Below are positions 1-8,875 of a DNA stretch of 64,000 nucleotides, piece after piece. Location: positions 62,001 to 126,000 of the forward strand of contig CAZMYW010000027.1 in assembly GCA_964570625.1 (NCBI GenBank), read 5' to 3'. Both the position numbers and the translations under genes were made by a program. The DNA is from JBFLXB01 sp964570625. Lineage in GTDB: Bacteria; Nitrospirota; Nitrospiria; 2-01-FULL-66-17. The stretch's first letter is position 1. Each line of letters opens with the position of its first letter. The notes below the pieces were generated by a model. That model was given only the letters and a program-made list of their open reading frames with translations. It was not told where the DNA came from and made no database searches.

Positions 1-1
1 G

Positions 2-454
2 CCAACCGAGACACCTGGTCCTCTCGTCCCCGATGCCTCGGAATTACCCTCTCCGGTTGACGGAGGGCTCACTTCACCGAGCGACCCACCATCCTCTTCT
101 GTTCTCCGCTCTGAAATAACCACCGGAGACAGCGACGAGCACGATCGTTATCGCCCGATGGTGCTCGCCATTCTTGAGCGCGCAAAGCGTTATCCACTCT
201 TCGCTCAACGACGCGGGTTTGAAGGCACGGTCGAGATCGCGTTCATCATTGCCCAGGACGGACAGCTCTCAGAGCCAGAGCTGGTCGCCAGCTCAAGACA
301 CGACGTATTGGACCGAGCCACACTGGACATGGTGCGCCGCGTCGGAACCGTGCCCCCACCGCCCGATCCAGGCCCGCTGCGGTTTGCCGCGCGCATTCAG
401 TACACCCTCGATACAGAGACTTCATCAACATCCACAAAAGGAGCGTCTCCATGA
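2..454 (+). CDS. TonB family protein, C-terminal part (5' truncated by window)
   Basis: The frame is open from the first bases of the window, so the gene begins outside it; 150 residues are visible. The first ~50 residues are rich in Pro, Ser, Asp and Glu, like the periplasm-spanning linker of TonB. The last ~95 residues match the TonB C-terminal domain: a YRP start, KRYPLFAQRRGFEGTVEI, a DGQL turn, and a closing VRRVGTVPPPP stretch. TonB carries energy from ExbB/ExbD to outer-membrane receptors. Its stop overlaps the start of the receptor gene (ATGA), so the two are probably translationally coupled and TonB probably serves that receptor. An internal ATG at 158 is unlikely to be the true start because the linker continues upstream. 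Confidence 0.85.
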   Translation, partial: PTETPGPLVPDASELPSPVDGGLTSPSDPPSSSVLRSEITTGDSDEHDRYRPMVLAILERAKRYPLFAQRRGFEGTVEIAFIIAQDGQLSEPELVASSRHDVLDRATLDMVRRVGTVPPPPDPGPLRFAARIQYTLDTETSSTSTKGASP

Positions 455-2301
455 CACGGTCGTCTCTTGTTTCCATTTTCCTCATCGCACTGGCGAGTCA
501 GTCAGTGGAGCGAGCCTGGGCTCAAAGCAATGCTGCGGCTCCGGACATCATCGTCGAGGGCACCAAAACCGGAACACCAATCTTGCAGATGACCAACGCC
601 TTCACCGTGATCGACGAAGCGGAGATCAAGAGTTTGCAGGTGCACACGGTGCTCGACGTACTGCGGCACGTCGAAGCCCTGGACGTGGTGCAATCCGGTG
701 GGCCCGGCGGGATCACGTCGCTGTTCCTGCGCGGCGGCGAGTCGAACCACGTGCTCGTCCTGATCGACGGCATCAAGGTCAACAATCCGACCACGGGCGC
801 GTTTAATGCCGCAGATCTGGCGGTCAATGGAATCCAGCGTATCGAAGTCATCCGGGGGTCACAAAGTCCCCTCTATGGATCCGAGGCCGTGGCCGGGGTG
901 ATCAATATCGTGACCAAACCCGGGCGGAAGGACGGAGACGACTCCCTGTCCATCGAAGGCGGGTCGTACAGTACCTGGAGCGGCGCGCTCAACCATTCCG
1001 ACAAGGGGCCGGTCTGGGACCACATGTTGTCGCTGGCCTATTTGGCCAGCAGCGGATTCTCCAGAGCCGACGAAGATCTGGGCAATACCGAACCCGATGG
1101 ATACGCCAACACCAGTTTCTCGGCACGTCTCGGTCGCGGGATGGGAGTCGGCGGACGCCTCGATGTCACCCTGCGTTTGACCGATGCCACCACGGACTAT
1201 GATGACGCCTTTCCAATCGCGGACAGCGCCGCGAAATCGCGGGACAAGGCGGCGGTAACCGGCCTGACGTTTTCCGGGCTGGTCACTCCCTGGTGGGACC
1301 ATCGCCTCACGGTCGGATGGTCACGCAACCATCGCACCAATCAAGACACCGACGCGGGTGACTCGGACACCGACGCCCAGACGCGCCAGGTGGACTGGCA
1401 ACACACGCTCGACGTGGGGCCGGATAATCTCCTCACCGTTGGCTACGAATACCAGAGTGATCTTGGGAGATATGTCGCCGGCTTCGGATCCTACGATGAG
1501 CGTATCGTGACCAATGCGGTGTACGTTCAGGACCAGCTCGCGGTGCTGGACCCCCTGTTCTTCACCGCGGGGGTGCGGTCTGACGGTAACAATCGCTACG
1601 GTCGTCATAACACGTACAAGGTGGGCTCCAGCTTGGCCCTCGCCTCATGGCGCTCGCGACTCTTCGGCAGCTACGCAACCGGATTTCGGGCGCCGAGTCT
1701 CGACGATCTCTTCTTCCCTCCCTTCCCTCCGTTTCCGCCGAGTTCGAATCTTGACCTTGAACCCGAAACGTCTCGGGGATACGAAGCGGGATTCGCCCAC
1801 GAGCTGATCCCTCAGATGATCACCCTCGACGCAACCTATTTTCGTACCAAATACAGTGATCTCATCGCCTTCGATCAGTCATTCGTCCTCGCGAACATCG
1901 ACCGTGCGGATATTACGGGGGTTGAGGTGTCGACCGATGTGACCGCAGGCCCCAAGGCAACCTTCAAAGCCAACTACACCTACACGAGCACACACGACAG
2001 CTCGACCGACGACCAGCTCTTACGGCGCCCACGCAACAAAGCCAATCTGGCGATGATCTTCAAACCCGAACCCGGCACCAACCTCCGGGTGGACTACCGC
2101 TATGTGGGTGATCGGCTCGATTTCGGGGGAGTGACCACTCCGGGATACTCGGTCGTAAGTCTCGCCGCTTCGCAAGAACACCCATCGGGGATGACACTGT
2201 TCGTCCGAATGGACAACCTGTTCGACCGAGACTACGAAGAGGTGACGGGCTACGGGACGGCGGGTCGGTCGCTGTATGCCGGAGTCACCGCGAAGTTTTA
2301 G
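451..2301 (+). CDS. TonB-dependent outer-membrane receptor, BtuB-like
   Basis: 616 residues. Residues 1-25 form a signal peptide ending AWAQS. The plug domain spans about 45-158, with the typical LRHVEALDVVQSGG, SLFLRGGESNHVLVLIDG and GSEAVAGVINIVTK segments. The rest is a 22-strand-type beta barrel that ends in an aromatic residue (AGVTAKF). The size and the short plug fit the vitamin B12/siderophore receptor class, and BtuB-like proteins are the nearest in layout; the substrate cannot be read from sequence. It overlaps the upstream tonB-like gene by four bases. A Pro/Phe-rich loop (FFPPFPPFPPSS, about residues 423-434) is an odd low-complexity insertion. Confidence 0.85.
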   Translation: MTRSSLVSIFLIALASQSVERAWAQSNAAAPDIIVEGTKTGTPILQMTNAFTVIDEAEIKSLQVHTVLDVLRHVEALDVVQSGGPGGITSLFLRGGESNHVLVLIDGIKVNNPTTGAFNAADLAVNGIQRIEVIRGSQSPLYGSEAVAGVINIVTKPGRKDGDDSLSIEGGSYSTWSGALNHSDKGPVWDHMLSLAYLASSGFSRADEDLGNTEPDGYANTSFSARLGRGMGVGGRLDVTLRLTDATTDYDDAFPIADSAAKSRDKAAVTGLTFSGLVTPWWDHRLTVGWSRNHRTNQDTDAGDSDTDAQTRQVDWQHTLDVGPDNLLTVGYEYQSDLGRYVAGFGSYDERIVTNAVYVQDQLAVLDPLFFTAGVRSDGNNRYGRHNTYKVGSSLALASWRSRLFGSYATGFRAPSLDDLFFPPFPPFPPSSNLDLEPETSRGYEAGFAHELIPQMITLDATYFRTKYSDLIAFDQSFVLANIDRADITGVEVSTDVTAGPKATFKANYTYTSTHDSSTDDQLLRRPRNKANLAMIFKPEPGTNLRVDYRYVGDRLDFGGVTTPGYSVVSLAASQEHPSGMTLFVRMDNLFDRDYEEVTGYGTAGRSLYAGVTAKF

Positions 2302-2341
2302 CGGCTTTGAGCTCCCGATCGATTGTGGTAGGCTGCTCAGG

Positions 2342-3184
2342 GTGAGCACACCGGCTATTCGGGTTCTGATCCTCGGGTTCGGGAAGCTGGGAGACGCCCT
2401 CGCGCGTCGGCACGGCAGTCGGTACGAGTTCCGTGGCGTGAGACGATCCACGGTTGAATCGGCTCCGTGCCCGGTGTCTGCGATACCGCTGGACGACTCT
2501 CGGCTCGTCGAGCACATGGCGTGGGCCGACCACCTAGTGTTTTGTCCTTCGGCCCCCTCATCGGACCTCGACGTGTACCGCGCCACTTATGTCGACAATA
2601 TGGCGACCGTGACCAGCCGGTTGACCCAAGCCCGTGTGACACCGCGTTCGATGATCCTCATCAGTTCCACGGGCGTGTATCCCGAATCGGCCGATGAACC
2701 GCTCGATGAACAATCCCAACCGATTATCGAATCGGAACGCCAACAGATTCTGCTCCAGACCGAACACGCCCTGATCGACAGCGGCCTCCCCTACGTCATC
2801 TTGCGCTGCGGCGGGCTGTACGGCGATGGACGCGACAATTTCCGATCGCGCTTGGCGGACGGTGGCATTACGTCCGTGATGTTGACCAGGCAATTCGTAC
2901 ACTTTATCCACGTGCACGACGTGTGCGACGCGATCGACCTGGCGATCCGGCGCAATCTCACGGCCGAGGTGTTCAACCTGGTCGATGATTCTGGGATTCG
3001 ACGCATCGACTTCTATCGATTCGTGTCCGCCTTATACGGGCTGCCGATCCCTGACCGAGGCCCCGCGCCGAACGTCGCCCACGACCGCGTGATTTCGAAC
3101 GCCAAAGCCAAAACCCGGTTGGGGCTGAGGCTCACCTCCCCCAGCATCACCGACTATCTCACCGCCGCCACGGCGCGGACATGA
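2342..3184 (+). CDS. NAD-dependent epimerase/dehydratase-like SDR protein
   Basis: About 280 residues from the GTG at 2342, chosen because it directly precedes the Rossmann strand RVLILGFGKLGDALA. An earlier in-frame start would overlap the receptor gene and add a non-conserved leader. Other marks are the SSTGVYPES segment, where extended SDRs carry the catalytic Ser/Thr, and a C-terminal half resembling YeeZ-type proteins. A conventional YxxxK is not obvious, so activity as a true epimerase is uncertain. The stop overlaps the start of the MutS-like gene (ATGA), which suggests coupled expression. Substrate unknown. Confidence 0.7.
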   Translation: MSTPAIRVLILGFGKLGDALARRHGSRYEFRGVRRSTVESAPCPVSAIPLDDSRLVEHMAWADHLVFCPSAPSSDLDVYRATYVDNMATVTSRLTQARVTPRSMILISSTGVYPESADEPLDEQSQPIIESERQQILLQTEHALIDSGLPYVILRCGGLYGDGRDNFRSRLADGGITSVMLTRQFVHFIHVHDVCDAIDLAIRRNLTAEVFNLVDDSGIRRIDFYRFVSALYGLPIPDRGPAPNVAHDRVISNAKAKTRLGLRLTSPSITDYLTAATART

Positions 3185-5052
3185 CCGCGCGCACCGGCCC
3201 GAACACACGGGTCGCCGCCGGCTTCGAGCGGCTGATCGAACGGTTGGACGTGCTGCGGCAGCGAGCAGTGACCGCGAGTCGTCGATACACGCGGTGGCGA
3301 GCCGCCATCTTCGTCACCGGCGCTGTGGCCGTGATCATGGCTGCCTTCACCGACCGGGCCCAAGGCGGATGGGTGCCCCTGATCGTGTTCGGGATGGCGT
3401 TCGTCTTGGTCGCACGTGCACACGGTCGGCTCAAGAGCAAGATGCGACGGCTTGATCGGTGGGTGACGATCAAACGTGCGCATGTGGCGCGCGTTCGATT
3501 GGAGTGGTCCGCCATCCCTTCGGGTGACCACTCCGCGCCGGAAGACCACCCCTACGCCGCGGATCTCGACATCACGGGCACACACTCCCTGTTACGCTGG
3601 GTAGACACCACGGTGTCCACGGGGGGACGAGCTGAGCTGCGGACCTGGCTGCTGGCGCCCGATCCGGAAGGGTTCGGAGAACGCCGGGCGTTGATTCGAG
3701 AAATCGCGCCGCTCGCGCTCTTCCGGGACCGTATCGCGCTCGAAGCCGCCTTGTCGTCGGAGTCTCGGCTCGACGGCGGACGCGTCGTCAACGCCATTCG
3801 CCAAGACCGGCCGCCACGGCTCCAGTTTCCGCTGGTACTGTCCCTGGTGTTGACCGCGTCGACCGCCACGCTGCTGACCGCCTCGTTGGCCTCGGGGCTT
3901 CCCGGTTACTGGATTCTCTCGGTGATTGCGTATGGCGCGCTCTTTTACCTCACCGCGCCCAAGGTGGCGTCGGCATTCGCCCAAGCCGTGGAGTTGGAAG
4001 GACATCTGGCGCCCTATTCGCGGATCTTCGGTGTGCTGGAGCGCCGATCCTATCGCGGCCGGCCCGCGCTCCAACGTGTCTTGGAGCCGTTCGCGTCCGC
4101 AATCGATCGGCCGTCGACGGCTACCCGCCGATTGGCCGGGCTGGTCGGAGCGCTCAACCTCCGAGCCAACCCGTTGGTCCACCTGGTGGTGAATCTCATC
4201 GTCCCGTGGGATCTGTTCTTCGCAGAGCGGTATCGGACCCTGCACGCGGAGATCGCGGACCAGCTCCCGGTCTGGATCGAACGCCTTGGTCTGGTGGAGG
4301 CTGCGGCTTCGCTGGGGCACTACGCCGCGACTCACCCGAACTTTGTCTACCCCGAGCTCCGGCTTCCCGCACCGGAAACACCCGAAATAACGCTCGAGGT
4401 CACGTCCATTGGGCATCCACTTCTGCCGCCGGAAACCCGCGTCAGCAACGATTTCTCGCTGAAAGGCCTCGGGGCCGTGTCGATTATCACCGGATCCAAC
4501 ATGTCCGGAAAGAGCACCTTTCTCCGGACGTTGGGCGTGAACCTCTGTCTGGCCGAGGCCGGGGCGCCGGTGTGTGCGACGGGTTGGAGGTCGCCGTGGA
4601 TGCGACTGTTCTGTTGCATCCGAATCGACGACTCGCTGGACGCGGGGATCTCCTACTTCTACGCCGAGGTCAAGCGACTCAAACGTCTGTTAGATGCGGC
4701 TGAGAACCGTCCGGCACCGCCGGTGTTCTTCCTCATCGACGAGATTTTCCGGGGGACGAATAACCGGGAACGGCTGATCGGCAGTCGCCATTACGTCCGT
4801 GCGCTCGGCCGGTCCAACGCAATCGGCCTGGTCAGCACCCACGACCTGGAACTGGCCAAGTTGGAGGCAGAGGACGGGAACGTCACCACGCAGCACTTTC
4901 GCGAGACCGTGGATGAACACGGCCTGGTGTTCGACTATCGGTTGCGACCGGGCCCCTGTCCGACCACCAATGCATTGAAAATCATGGCGCGCGAAGGACT
5001 GCCAGTGCCCGACAGTTCGGGCACGTCGCCCAACCATCCTGGCGCTGCGTGA
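3181..5052 (+). CDS. Membrane-associated MutS-family ATPase
   Basis: 623 residues. The C-terminal third is the MutS ATPase domain: Walker A GSNMSGKST near residue 439, Walker B FFLIDEIFRGTN near 515, and the STHDLELAKL segment. Two hydrophobic regions (about 40-80 and 215-260) look like paired membrane segments. The mismatch-recognition domain of MutS1 is absent. This is the layout of the membrane MutS-like family found beside unrelated genes in several phyla, whose function is not settled; it should not be called a mismatch-repair protein on present evidence. It is coupled to the upstream SDR gene. Confidence 0.75.
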   Translation: MTARTGPNTRVAAGFERLIERLDVLRQRAVTASRRYTRWRAAIFVTGAVAVIMAAFTDRAQGGWVPLIVFGMAFVLVARAHGRLKSKMRRLDRWVTIKRAHVARVRLEWSAIPSGDHSAPEDHPYAADLDITGTHSLLRWVDTTVSTGGRAELRTWLLAPDPEGFGERRALIREIAPLALFRDRIALEAALSSESRLDGGRVVNAIRQDRPPRLQFPLVLSLVLTASTATLLTASLASGLPGYWILSVIAYGALFYLTAPKVASAFAQAVELEGHLAPYSRIFGVLERRSYRGRPALQRVLEPFASAIDRPSTATRRLAGLVGALNLRANPLVHLVVNLIVPWDLFFAERYRTLHAEIADQLPVWIERLGLVEAAASLGHYAATHPNFVYPELRLPAPETPEITLEVTSIGHPLLPPETRVSNDFSLKGLGAVSIITGSNMSGKSTFLRTLGVNLCLAEAGAPVCATGWRSPWMRLFCCIRIDDSLDAGISYFYAEVKRLKRLLDAAENRPAPPVFFLIDEIFRGTNNRERLIGSRHYVRALGRSNAIGLVSTHDLELAKLEAEDGNVTTQHFRETVDEHGLVFDYRLRPGPCPTTNALKIMAREGLPVPDSSGTSPNHPGAA

Positions 5053-5067
5053 GGAATTCTGTACGGC

Positions 5068-5088
5068 GACGGCATACGGAATGCCGTC
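5068..5088. terminator. Hairpin between convergent genes, weak terminator candidate
   Basis: A perfect 8-bp stem (GACGGCAT / ATGCCGTC) with a 5-nt loop lies between the convergent MutS-like and MoaD-like genes and touches the stop of the latter. Neither side has a clear T-tract, so intrinsic termination is only a possibility. Confidence 0.35.
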
Positions 5089-5356
5089 AGAGTCTGTCGA
5101 TGAAAACGTCGCTTTCTTCAGGCAGCGGAGTGGTCATTCCGCCATTCAGACGGATGCTTTCATTCCACACGAGAATGTTGACGTTGGGCTGAACCTCTCC
5201 GGTGATCGTCAACAGTTGATCCCGCATATCCGGGTATTCGGCCCATAGTAACGACAAGGCGTCCGCAACCGTCTTGGGGGAAGCGTCCACTGTCACGCGG
5301 CTCTTGCCCTTCGTAAACGGGTGAAGCGATTTCGCGATGTGAAAGGTGACGGGCAT
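5087..5356 (-). CDS. MoaD/ThiS-like ubiquitin-fold protein without terminal GG
   Basis: 89 residues with the spacing of a MoaD/ThiS beta-grasp domain: an early TFHIAKSL strand, VADALSLLW as helix 1, and NVNILVWNESIRLNGG before the last strand. It ends in DVFIDRL and lacks the C-terminal Gly-Gly needed for thiocarboxylate formation, so sulfur-carrier function is doubtful unless the tail differs in mechanism. A good ribosome site (GGGAGG) precedes the ATG. It is last in a minus-strand run after metK and ahcY and probably shares their transcript. Confidence 0.65.
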   Translation of the reverse strand: MPVTFHIAKSLHPFTKGKSRVTVDASPKTVADALSLLWAEYPDMRDQLLTITGEVQPNVNILVWNESIRLNGGMTTPLPEESDVFIDRL

Positions 5357-5374
5357 GATACATCACCTCCCTGT

Positions 5375-6631
5375 CTAGGTCCCCATCTCCCAGGAGGCCA
5401 AATACTTCTGTTGTTCCTTGCTCAGCGCATCGATCGTGATGCCCATCCCGTCGAGTTTCAGGCGGGCAATCTCCTGATCGATCTCCGCCGGAACGGGGTA
5501 GACCTGTTTTTTCAGTTTTTTGGCGTTCTTGGCGATGTACTCGGCCGAGAGCGCCTGATTGGCGAAACTCATGTCCATCACGCTGGACGGATGGCCTTCG
5601 GCCGAGGCAAGATTGATCAGCCGCCCCTCCCCGAGAAGATTGACCCGCCGACCGTCCGACAGGGTGTATTCCTCGACGAAGTCGCGGATCGTGCGTTTTC
5701 GCTTGGCCAGCCGCTCCAACGCAGGGATATCGATCTCCACGTTGAAATGCCCCGAGTTACAGATGATCGCGCCGTCTTTCATAGCTTTGAAATGGTCTTT
5801 GCCGACGACCTTGACGTTGCCCGTCACCGTACAGAAAAAGTCTCCGATCGCCGCGGCGTCGTCCATTGGCATCACGCGATACCCGTCCATCACGGCCTCG
5901 ATGGCCTTGAGGGGATCGATTTCCGTGACGATCACGTTGGCACCCAGCCCGTGCGCGCGCATGGCCAACCCCCTCCCGCACCACCCATACCCCGCCACGA
6001 CGAACACCGACCCGGCGAGCAGCCGGTTGGTGGCTCGCAGAATCCCGTCGATCGTGCTCTGCCCGGTCCCGTAGCGGTTGTCGAAGAAGTGTTTCGTGTT
6101 CGCGTCGTTGACGGAAATCACCGGAAATTTCAACACGCCGTCTTTGGCCATGCTGCGAAGGCGGATCACGCCGGTGGTGGTTTCCTCCGTTCCACCGACC
6201 ACGTCCTTCGCCATATGGCTCCAGTCCCCGTGCAACTGGGACACCAGGTCGGCGCCGTCATCCATCGTCACGACGGGGCGGTGTGCGAGCGCTGATTGCA
6301 GATGTTTGTAATACGTTTTGTTGTCTTCACCTTTGATCGCAAAAACCGGAATCTCGGCGTGGCGAACCAGCGAAGCCGCCACGTCGTCCTGGGTGGACAA
6401 GGGGTTGGACGCGCAAAGCGCCACGTCGGCGCCGCCCACTTTGAGCGTTTCCACCAGCATGGCCGTCTCGGTCGTCACGTGCAGACACGCGGAAACGCGC
6501 ATACCGGACAACGGCCGCTCCTTTTTGAACCGCTTGCGGATCAACCGAAGCACCGGCATGTTTTGTTCGGCCCATTCAATACGCAGCCGGCCTTTATCGG
6601 CGAGCTCGATGTCTTTGATGTCGTAGTCCAT
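5375..6631 (-). CDS. ahcY: Adenosylhomocysteinase (SAH hydrolase)
   Basis: 418 residues. It cleaves S-adenosylhomocysteine to homocysteine and adenosine, clearing the product of SAM-dependent methylation in the cytosol. Visible marks are the substrate-binding HVTTETAMLVETL near residue 51, NDANTKHFFDN near 175, the NAD-binding GYGWCGRG at 214-221 and SGHFNVEID. It is the short form: it lacks the ~40-residue insertion and the terminal HYRY tail of eukaryotic-type enzymes and ends in SWEMGT, as in thermophile-type SAHH. It follows metK by about 37 bases with no terminator, so the two form a SAM-cycle operon. Confidence 0.95.
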   Translation of the reverse strand: MDYDIKDIELADKGRLRIEWAEQNMPVLRLIRKRFKKERPLSGMRVSACLHVTTETAMLVETLKVGGADVALCASNPLSTQDDVAASLVRHAEIPVFAIKGEDNKTYYKHLQSALAHRPVVTMDDGADLVSQLHGDWSHMAKDVVGGTEETTTGVIRLRSMAKDGVLKFPVISVNDANTKHFFDNRYGTGQSTIDGILRATNRLLAGSVFVVAGYGWCGRGLAMRAHGLGANVIVTEIDPLKAIEAVMDGYRVMPMDDAAAIGDFFCTVTGNVKVVGKDHFKAMKDGAIICNSGHFNVEIDIPALERLAKRKRTIRDFVEEYTLSDGRRVNLLGEGRLINLASAEGHPSSVMDMSFANQALSAEYIAKNAKKLKKQVYPVPAEIDQEIARLKLDGMGITIDALSKEQQKYLASWEMGT

Positions 6632-6668
6632 GAGAACTCCTGATGAAGTGAGTGAGTAATTTCCCCTT

Positions 6669-7820
6669 TTACAGTCCTGCGTCCTTATGCAATTTGTCCG
6701 CGAGATCGGTCCGTTCCCAGGTAAACTCGGGCTCGGTGCGACCGAAGTGACCGTACGCCGCGGTCTTCTTGTAGATCGGACGCCGGAGTTTTAAATGATC
6801 GATAATCCCGCCCGGCGTCATCGGGAAATGCTCGCGAACCAGCTGGCTGATCTTGAGGTGCGGAATCTTTCCGGTATTGAACGTATCCACCAGCACGGAA
6901 ACCGGTTCAGCGACCCCGATCGCGTACGCGAGTTGAACCTCGCAACGGTCCGCAATCCCGGCGGCGACCAAATTTTTCGCAATATACCGCGCCATGTACG
7001 AGGCCGAGCGATCCACTTTACTCGGGTCCTTGCCTGAGAAGGATCCGCCCCCATGGCGGCCCATCCCACCATAGGTGTCGACGATGATTTTCCGCCCCGT
7101 CACACCGGTGTCACCTTGGGGTCCGCCCATAACGAATCGACCGGTGGGATTGACGTGATAGGTGATCCGCTTCTCGTCCAGCATCTCCTTCGGGATCACG
7201 GGTTTGATCACTTTTTCGATGATGTCCTCTCGAATTTCTTTCAGCGCCATGTCCGGGCTGTGTTGCGCCGAAATGACGACCGTTTCGACCCGCAGCGGTT
7301 TGCCGTCCCTGTACTCCACCGTGACCTGGGACTTTCCGTCAGGACGCAGATACGGGAGGATATCTTTTCGCCGCACCTCGGCGAGGCGGCGAGCCAGTTT
7401 GTGGGCCAGAATAATCGGCATCGGCATCAGTTCCGGTGTTTCATTCGTCGCGTAGCCGAACATGAGTCCTTGGTCCCCCGCGCCTCCGGTATCGACACCC
7501 ATGGCGATGTCCGGCGATTGCGAGTGGATCGCCGTCAGAACCGAACACGTTTCGGAATCGAACCCGTACTTCGCGCGGGTATACCCGATTTCTTTAATCG
7601 TTTCGCGAACGATGTCCGGTATCTCCACGTACACGTCGGTGGTGATCTCTCCCGCTACGAACGCGACGCCGGTGGTCACCATCGTCTCGCACGCCACGCG
7701 GCACGTCGGGTCTTCGGCGATGATCGCGTCGAGAATCGCATCAGAGATCTGATCGGAGATCTTGTCGGGATGTCCTTCCGTCACCGACTCCGACGTAAAC
7801 AACGAATTCAAAGGATCCAT
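6669..7820 (-). CDS. metK: S-adenosylmethionine synthetase
   Basis: 383 residues from the ATG at 7820, which has a GGGAGG ribosome site. The longer in-frame extension upstream is not conserved. It makes SAM from methionine and ATP in the cytosol. Diagnostic segments are FTSESVTEGHPDK at the N-terminus, GAGDQGLMFGYA, and the phosphate-binding GGGSFSGKDPSKVDRS. The gene leads the metK-ahcY-moaD-like group and is transcribed away from ccsA. Confidence 0.97.
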   Translation of the reverse strand: MDPLNSLFTSESVTEGHPDKISDQISDAILDAIIAEDPTCRVACETMVTTGVAFVAGEITTDVYVEIPDIVRETIKEIGYTRAKYGFDSETCSVLTAIHSQSPDIAMGVDTGGAGDQGLMFGYATNETPELMPMPIILAHKLARRLAEVRRKDILPYLRPDGKSQVTVEYRDGKPLRVETVVISAQHSPDMALKEIREDIIEKVIKPVIPKEMLDEKRITYHVNPTGRFVMGGPQGDTGVTGRKIIVDTYGGMGRHGGGSFSGKDPSKVDRSASYMARYIAKNLVAAGIADRCEVQLAYAIGVAEPVSVLVDTFNTGKIPHLKISQLVREHFPMTPGGIIDHLKLRRPIYKKTAAYGHFGRTEPEFTWERTDLADKLHKDAGL

Positions 7821-7931
7821 ACTCCATACCTCCCATTCAAAAGAGTGCTGAGCGCAGCGCGGAGACCGCTCGTTGGCCAACACCTGCGAGATCACACGGG
7901 ATCGTTGGCGGCCAGGCCTCGCCACGAAATC
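7821..7931 (-). other. metK 5' leader, G+C-rich and potentially structured
   Basis: About 110 nt lie between the predicted transcription start and the metK ATG. It contains a short hairpin (GGCG/CGCC around an AGGCCTGG loop) and a repeated GCGCTGCGCTC-like stretch. I compared it by eye with SAM-I, SAM-II and SAH riboswitch cores and could not fit any of them, so no riboswitch is claimed. Confidence 0.3.
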
Positions 7932-7937
7932 GGAGAC

Positions 7938-7967
7938 ATCATATGCAAAAGGCCCAACGTTGCGCAA
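7938..7967 (-). promoter_or_regulatory. Predicted sigma-70 promoter of metK
   Basis: On the minus strand TTGCGC, an 18-nt spacer, then TATGAT (5/6 to consensus). It lies about 120 nt upstream of metK in the divergent metK/ccsA gap. Confidence 0.5.
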
Positions 7968-7994
7968 CAAAAATATTCTTGGCAGTCCCCGTAT

Positions 7995-8024
7995 TTGACA
8001 ATCTTTTCAGGCTTCTGGCATCAT
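7995..8024 (+). promoter_or_regulatory. Possible sigma-70 promoter of ccsA
   Basis: A perfect -35 TTGACA is followed after 18 nt by CATCAT (4/6). The -10 lies only 7 nt before the ATG at 8032, so if real the transcript would be nearly leaderless. Low confidence for the -10 element. Confidence 0.3.
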
Positions 8025-8031
8025 CGCGTTC

Positions 8032-8862
8032 ATGCCCGTAGCCGCCACCGCTGCCTTCCATGCCAGCACCCTCGCCCTGTATTTTGCCAGCGCATTCCTG
8101 TACCTCTTTGATCTCAATCATCACGGGCGAGCCATCCGATGGGCACGGCCGCTGATCGTCGCCGCATTCGCGTTCAACAGCTTCATTCTCCTGCTCGACT
8201 GGCTCAACACGGGCGGGATGCCGCAGATCGGATTACGCGAAGGGTTCGCCCTGCTCGCGTGGGCGTTAGCATTGTTGTTCATCTTGATGGAGTGGGGGTA
8301 CGGCGTCAGCAGTCTCGGCGCGTTCGTGGTTCCGGTGATTTTTTTCTCAGCCGCGGCCGCCTCCATTTTTCACCCCGGCGGCCAAGAAGTGGTCCGGGAG
8401 CAATGGAACGTCTGGCTCAATCTGCACGTAATTCTGGTGTTTCTCGGACACGCGGCATTTGCGTTGGCCGCCACCCTGGGGGTGATGTATCTGGTCCAGG
8501 AAAAACACCTGAAGGAAAAACGGTTCACCACGCTGTTTTTCCGACTCGGTGCGGTGGGCGAAATCGACACCATGTTGTATCGGACGATTCTGCTGGGGTT
8601 CCCCTTGCTGACGCTCGGTATGTTGAGCGGCGCCGTGTATTCTCGCATCGCCCACGGAGTGTTTTGGGCGTGGACCTCAAAAGAGCTCTGGTCGCTGGCC
8701 GCATGGACGATTTATGCCGTGTTGTTATACGGCCATCGCACCTGGGGGTGGCACGGCCGTCGTGCCGCGTTCTTCGCCATGGCCGGATTCGTGGCGTATC
8801 TGTTCGCATACCTCGGGTTGAAATTCGCGTCATGGTTTTCGGGCCCCGGCCAAACGATCTGA
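8032..8862 (+). CDS. CcsA/HemX-type cytochrome c assembly membrane protein
   Basis: 276 residues with about eight hydrophobic segments. The conserved WAWTSKELWSL segment near residue 210 corresponds to the WxWDxKE tryptophan-rich signature of the CcsA/CcmC family that handles haem at the membrane, and conserved His residues sit in loops on each side. In System II, CcsA works with CcsB to attach haem to apocytochrome c; shorter homologues next to hemA are called HemX. Neither ccsB nor hemA is adjacent here, so the exact role within the family is open. Confidence 0.8.
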   Translation: MPVAATAAFHASTLALYFASAFLYLFDLNHHGRAIRWARPLIVAAFAFNSFILLLDWLNTGGMPQIGLREGFALLAWALALLFILMEWGYGVSSLGAFVVPVIFFSAAAASIFHPGGQEVVREQWNVWLNLHVILVFLGHAAFALAATLGVMYLVQEKHLKEKRFTTLFFRLGAVGEIDTMLYRTILLGFPLLTLGMLSGAVYSRIAHGVFWAWTSKELWSLAAWTIYAVLLYGHRTWGWHGRRAAFFAMAGFVAYLFAYLGLKFASWFSGPGQTI

Positions 8863-8875
8863 TCACCCGGTTCGC

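Noticed and set aside
5321..6295. Plus-strand frame of 324 codons opposite ahcY
   Set aside because: The SAH hydrolase on the minus strand is unmistakable, and the antisense product shows no domain.
7821..7931. SAM or SAH riboswitch before metK
   Set aside because: None of the known core sequences could be aligned by eye, so only a leader is reported.
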